Assembly: GCF_020404845.1 (NCBI RefSeq)
Contig: NZ_JAIOJZ010000019.1
Span: forward strand, 1-64,000
Source of the DNA: Streptomyces hyderabadensis
GTDB taxonomy: Bacteria; Actinomycetota; Actinomycetes; Streptomycetales; Streptomycetaceae
DNA: 64,000 bases
Reading direction: 5' to 3'
Shown: positions 60,817 to 64,000 of the stretch, piece by piece
How positions within the stretch are numbered: the first letter of the stretch is position 1
Layout of the letters: every line of letters starts with the position of its first letter
Program-made: the position numbers and the translations under genes
Notes under the pieces: generated by a model
Told to the model about the DNA's origin: nothing
Database searches by the model: none
The model's input: only the letters and a program-made list of their open reading frames with translations

Positions 60817-61926
60817 ATGGACAAGCTCCGGGTCGCTGTCATAGGTACCGGCTTCATGGGGGCGGTCCACGCGCGGTCCGCCGTCACGGCCGGGGCGGAG
60901 GTCGTGGGGGTCGTCGGCTCCACCCCGGCGAAGGGGCGCGCCGCCGCAGAGGCTTTCGGTGCCGGCCGCGGTTTCGACTCTGTCGAAGACGTCCTGCGGC
61001 ACGGCGTGGACGTGGTGCACGTGTGCACCCCGAACGCTACGCACGCCCGCTTCGCCCGTGCCGCGCTCGCCGCCGGTGTCGCGGTCGTGTGCGAGAAGCC
61101 GCTGGCCACCGACGTCACCACCGCGCGGGAGCTGGCCGCGCTGGCGGCCGAGCGCGGGGTGATCACCGCCGTGCCGTTCGTGTATCGCTACTACGCCTCC
61201 GTGCGTGAGGCGCGGGCCCGGCTTACGCGACCGGGGCACCGGCCGCCGTGGCTCATCCACGGCAGCTACCTCCAGGACTGGCTCGCCGACGCGCAGGCCA
61301 CGAACTGGCGGGTGGACCCGGTGGACGGCGGCGCCACGCGGGCGTTCGGTGACATCGGGGTCCACTGGTGCGACCTCGCCGAGTTCGTCACGGGCCAGCG
61401 CATCACGCGGGTGAACGCCTCCTTCGCGCGCGCTGTCGCCGAGCGGCCCGCGCCCGACGGCACCGTGCGCCCCGTGGAGACCGAGGACGGAGCCGCCGTC
61501 CTGCTGCGGACGGACGGGGGAGCGGTCGGCTCGGTGGTGGTGAGCCAGGCGTCCGCAGGTTACAAGAACGCGCTGTCGTTCTCCTTCGACGGGCCGGATG
61601 CCAGCTATGCCTTCCGTCAGGAGACGCCGGAGTCGCTGTGGATCGGTGGACGCGAGGCCAATCAGGTCCTGCTCCGTGACCCGGGCCGTCCTCAGGCGCC
61701 CACCGGCCGGTCGGCCGCGCTGCCCGCCGGTCACCCCCAGGGGTACTACGAGTGCTTCGCCGATCTGGCCGCAGACGCCTACGCGGCGGTCAGGGGGGAG
61801 CGGGTGCCGGATCTGCCGACGTTTGCCGACGGGCTGCGAGCTGCCGCGATCACCCAGGCCGTCGTCGATTCGGCGCGGGACGGGGGATGGGCCGACGTTG
61901 CGACGGATGTGCCGCAGGCCGCCTGA
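60817..61926 (+). CDS. Gfo/Idh/MocA-family dehydrogenase
   Basis: 369 residues from the ATG at 60817 (GGGAGAGG upstream). The Rossmann start is VAVIGTGFMGAVHARS. HVCTPNATHARFARAAL and CEKPLATD carry the family EKP motif. The C-terminal domain includes FGDIGVHWCDLAEFVTG with the catalytic-type Asp/His pair. It oxidises or reduces a sugar, inositol or keto-sugar with NAD(P). It is divergent from the isomerase gene, so the two probably act in one route. Confidence 0.9.
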   Translation: MDKLRVAVIGTGFMGAVHARSAVTAGAEVVGVVGSTPAKGRAAAEAFGAGRGFDSVEDVLRHGVDVVHVCTPNATHARFARAALAAGVAVVCEKPLATDVTTARELAALAAERGVITAVPFVYRYYASVREARARLTRPGHRPPWLIHGSYLQDWLADAQATNWRVDPVDGGATRAFGDIGVHWCDLAEFVTGQRITRVNASFARAVAERPAPDGTVRPVETEDGAAVLLRTDGGAVGSVVVSQASAGYKNALSFSFDGPDASYAFRQETPESLWIGGREANQVLLRDPGRPQAPTGRSAALPAGHPQGYYECFADLAADAYAAVRGERVPDLPTFADGLRAAAITQAVVDSARDGGWADVATDVPQAA

Positions 61927-62052
61927 TCTTCGGGCCGGTCCGGAGGTGTGCCGGTGAAGAGCATGAGCAGGCCAATGACAGATGTCTGTACTACAGAATG
62001 AGTGACTGCTATACAGGACGCTCCGTCAGGCTCACTCAAGGAGGAGTGCCTC

Positions 62053-63393
62053 ATGCCGAGCCGCGCCAGTACGGGCAGGATCGCTCTGGCCAGCTATATC
62101 GGAAGCGTCATCGAGTGGTACGACTTCAATATCTACGGCCTGGCGGCGGCGCTGGTGTTCAGCGAGCAGTTCTTCCCCGCCTTCTCCGAGACCAGCGGCA
62201 CCCTTGCCGCGCTGGCGGCGTTCGCGGTCGGGTTCATCGCCCGGCCGCTCGGCGCGATCGTCGCCGGGCACTTCGGTGACCGCCTCGGCCGCAAGTCGAT
62301 GCTGGTGCTCTCACTGCTCACCATGGGAGTGGCGACCACGGCGATCGGCCTTCTCCCGACCTATGAGGTGATCGGGGTGTGGGCGCCGATCCTGCTGGTC
62401 GCTCTGCGCCTGCTTCAGGGCATCGGGGTGGGCGGAGAATGGGGCGGTGCCGCACTCATGGCCGTCGAGCACGCGCCGCCGGGCCGACGGGCCTTCTACG
62501 GTTCCTTCCCACAGGTAGGCATCCCCACCGGGATTCTCCTGTCCCAGCTGGCGTTCCTGCTGATGACTCAGGTCTTCTCGGACGCGGCACTGCAGTCCTG
62601 GGCCTGGCGGCTGCCCTTCCTGTTCAGCGCGGTGCTGATCGTGGTGGGCCTGCTGGTACGGCTGTCGATCACGGAGACCGGAGAGTTCGAGAAGGCCCGC
62701 GAGAACCAGGACATCGCGCGCATCCCGCTGGTCGAGGTGTTCCGCCGGTCGCCGCTGCAGGTGCTGTCGGGCAGCCTCCTCTCCCTGGCCGGGCCCACGC
62801 TCGGCACCCTGCTGTCCGTGTACATGATCAGTTACGGCACGCACCAGCTGGACATGGACTCCAGCACGATGTTGTGGATCACCGTGGTGCTCAGCGTTCC
62901 GTGGATCGCCATGATGCTGGGCGCCGCTCAGGCGAGCGACCGGTTCGGGCGCAAGCGGATGTTCATCATCGGTACCGGACTTGCGGCCGTGGGTGTGTGG
63001 CCGATGTTCCTGCTGGTGAACACCGCTGCGGTGCCGCTCGTCTTCGCCGGACTGTTCCTGCTGACGATCGCGAACTCCATCATCAACGGTGCTCAGCCGG
63101 CCATGCTCACCCTGATGTTCCCGGCGGCCGTCCGCTACAGCGGCGCCTCGCTCTGTTTCCAGATCGGGTCGATCGTCGGTGGTGGGCTTGTGCCGTTGCT
63201 GGCGGAGTCGCTCTACACGCGTTTCGGCACGTCGAACGCGGTCGCCGTACTCATAGCGGGGGTCTGCGCCGCCAGTCTGCTGGCCGTCCTGCCGGTGCGG
63301 AAGGCCCTGCTCGACGTGGGCACACTGGCCACAGCGCCTGACACATCGCCCCAGGGCGAGAAGGAGGCCGACGCGATGACTCAGCGTGGGTAG
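62053..63393 (+). CDS. MHS-type (metabolite:H+ symporter) MFS transporter
   Basis: 446 residues from the ATG at 62053 with AAGGAGGAG upstream. It has 12 membrane segments. The MHS signatures are SYIGSVIEWYDFNIYGLAAA, FVRPLGAIV-like FIARPLGAIVAGHFGDRLGR, and LQGIGVGGEWGGAALMAVEH. Substrates of this family include shikimate, alpha-ketoglutarate, proline and aromatic acids. Downstream of the dehydrogenase it may take up the same substrate or export an acid product. A CTGTACTACAG repeat and a TATACA lie just upstream (61986-62015). Confidence 0.9.
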   Translation: MPSRASTGRIALASYIGSVIEWYDFNIYGLAAALVFSEQFFPAFSETSGTLAALAAFAVGFIARPLGAIVAGHFGDRLGRKSMLVLSLLTMGVATTAIGLLPTYEVIGVWAPILLVALRLLQGIGVGGEWGGAALMAVEHAPPGRRAFYGSFPQVGIPTGILLSQLAFLLMTQVFSDAALQSWAWRLPFLFSAVLIVVGLLVRLSITETGEFEKARENQDIARIPLVEVFRRSPLQVLSGSLLSLAGPTLGTLLSVYMISYGTHQLDMDSSTMLWITVVLSVPWIAMMLGAAQASDRFGRKRMFIIGTGLAAVGVWPMFLLVNTAAVPLVFAGLFLLTIANSIINGAQPAMLTLMFPAAVRYSGASLCFQIGSIVGGGLVPLLAESLYTRFGTSNAVAVLIAGVCAASLLAVLPVRKALLDVGTLATAPDTSPQGEKEADAMTQRG

Positions 63394-64000
63394 GACGACG
63401 AGCCGCCGCCGGACGCGAGGGGCCCGATGCTCGCACTCCGGCCTCCACGTGGGTCCCCGCGCGGCAGCCACCGGCCGAGCATGTCGGGCCGGGTCAGCTC
63501 GTCGACCGCCAAAGTGGCCGCGCCGATGACACCCTCCTGGCGGTCGAGGCCGGCCTCGGAGATGACCAGTTCATCGGTGGCCAAGGGAAGGGAGCGCCGG
63601 GCCACGGCTTCCGCCACGGGGCCCGCGAACGCTTCGCCCGCCTGGGCCAGCAGGCCGGTCAGATAGACCGTCGAAGGGTTGAAGACGCTGACCAGCGTGG
63701 CCAGTTGGGCACCGACAAGCTCACCCGACCTGGTGATCAGCTCGGTGCTCACGGGGTCTCCAGCCCGGCACCCCTCGACGACGTCGGTGACGGTCAAGGA
63801 CTCCGGAGTACCTTCCAGCCGCTCGGCCAGGAAGGGGCTGCGCCCACTCAGAGCCGCGGCACGGGCGTCACGGCTGAGCGCCCAGCCGCCGGCCAGGGCT
63901 TCGAGGCAGCCGAACTTTCCGCACCGGCACCGCAGGCGGGACTCCTCCGCGACGATCGTGTGGCCGAGATCCCCTGCCGAGCCCCGAGCACCCCTGTGCA
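63381..64000 (-). CDS. ROK-family protein, N-terminal part outside the window
   Basis: The frame runs in from the right edge and stops at 63381, overlapping the 3' end of the MHS gene by 13 nt (convergent). The visible ~206 residues are the second half of a ROK protein: GDLGHTIVAEE, the zinc motif CRCGKFGCLEALAGGW, VFNPSTVYLTGLLAQAGEAF and a Ser/Gly-rich tail. The N-terminus needed to tell repressor from sugar kinase is missing. A repressor of the adjacent sugar genes is likely. Confidence 0.85.
   Translation of the reverse strand, partial: HRGARGSAGDLGHTIVAEESRLRCRCGKFGCLEALAGGWALSRDARAAALSGRSPFLAERLEGTPESLTVTDVVEGCRAGDPVSTELITRSGELVGAQLATLVSVFNPSTVYLTGLLAQAGEAFAGPVAEAVARRSLPLATDELVISEAGLDRQEGVIGAATLAVDELTRPDMLGRWLPRGDPRGGRSASIGPLASGGGSSSYPR

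Overview
The window is very GC-rich, densely packed actinomycete DNA. GTG starts, GC-biased third codon positions, ATGA/GTGA operon overlaps, a gamma-butyrolactone-receptor-type TetR and several Streptomyces-like accessory clusters point to a Streptomyces chromosome, probably an accessory-rich arm region. I saw no rRNA, tRNA, CRISPR array or intact insertion sequence.

Layout. 1-8.6 kb (minus): a MoxR-type AAA+ ATPase operon (DUF4132-like protein, a 1,724-residue protein, MoxR ATPase, DUF5682 protein cut by the left edge), resembling the enterobacterial yehI-L-M-P set. 8.7-12.2 kb: an unusual MerR / DNA-polymerase sliding-clamp fusion with its own MerR-type promoter, a DUF2071 protein, and a degenerate ThiF/MoeB-rhodanese protein. 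12.3-17.4 kb (plus): a sugar ABC importer plus a GH13 alpha-glucosidase, closed by strong terminators. 17.8-28.1 kb: a compact divergent biosynthetic locus. The minus arm has a stand-alone condensation-domain protein and a DrrA-like exporter; the plus arm has a tandem SagB-like oxidoreductase, discrete adenylation enzyme, discrete carrier protein, DapB-like protein lacking the catalytic His, class II aldolase and acyl-CoA dehydrogenase. I cannot match it to a known product, and it is one of the two best candidates for an undescribed system.

28.2-36.1 kb: a SgcJ-like protein under a SoxR/MerR-like dyad, an ABC-F protein preceded by a seven-residue leader peptide that looks leaderless, an HpnR-like radical SAM enzyme, MerR plus SulP, and a crcB-DUF190-crcB fluoride operon led by what looks like a fluoride riboswitch. 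36.6-40.7 kb: LacI regulator, DHA2 exporter, tandem Lrp regulator.

40.8-47.4 kb: a folate one-carbon module (folP, LigM/GcvT-type THF methyltransferase, metF, purU, folD, pabB) with one operator motif in front of both folP and the methyltransferase. It reads as a THF-dependent O- (or N-/S-) demethylation system with C1 disposal to formate. Its end is broken: pabB and a convergent metE-like gene are both truncated at the same junction. 47.5-52 kb: two TetR regulators (one GBL-receptor-like) with a HAD phosphatase, an SRPBCC protein, then a scar of gene remnants.

52-64 kb: a sugar/C-glycoside catabolic region. A six-gene minus-strand operon encodes an MFS transporter, a small protein, a GMC oxidoreductase, a DUF6379 protein, a xylose-isomerase-like protein and a lactonase. 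The GMC-DUF6379-TIM-barrel trio matches known C-glycoside 3-oxidase / C-deglycosidase systems. ROK regulators, a second TIM-barrel isomerase, a Gfo/Idh dehydrogenase and an MHS-type transporter flank it.
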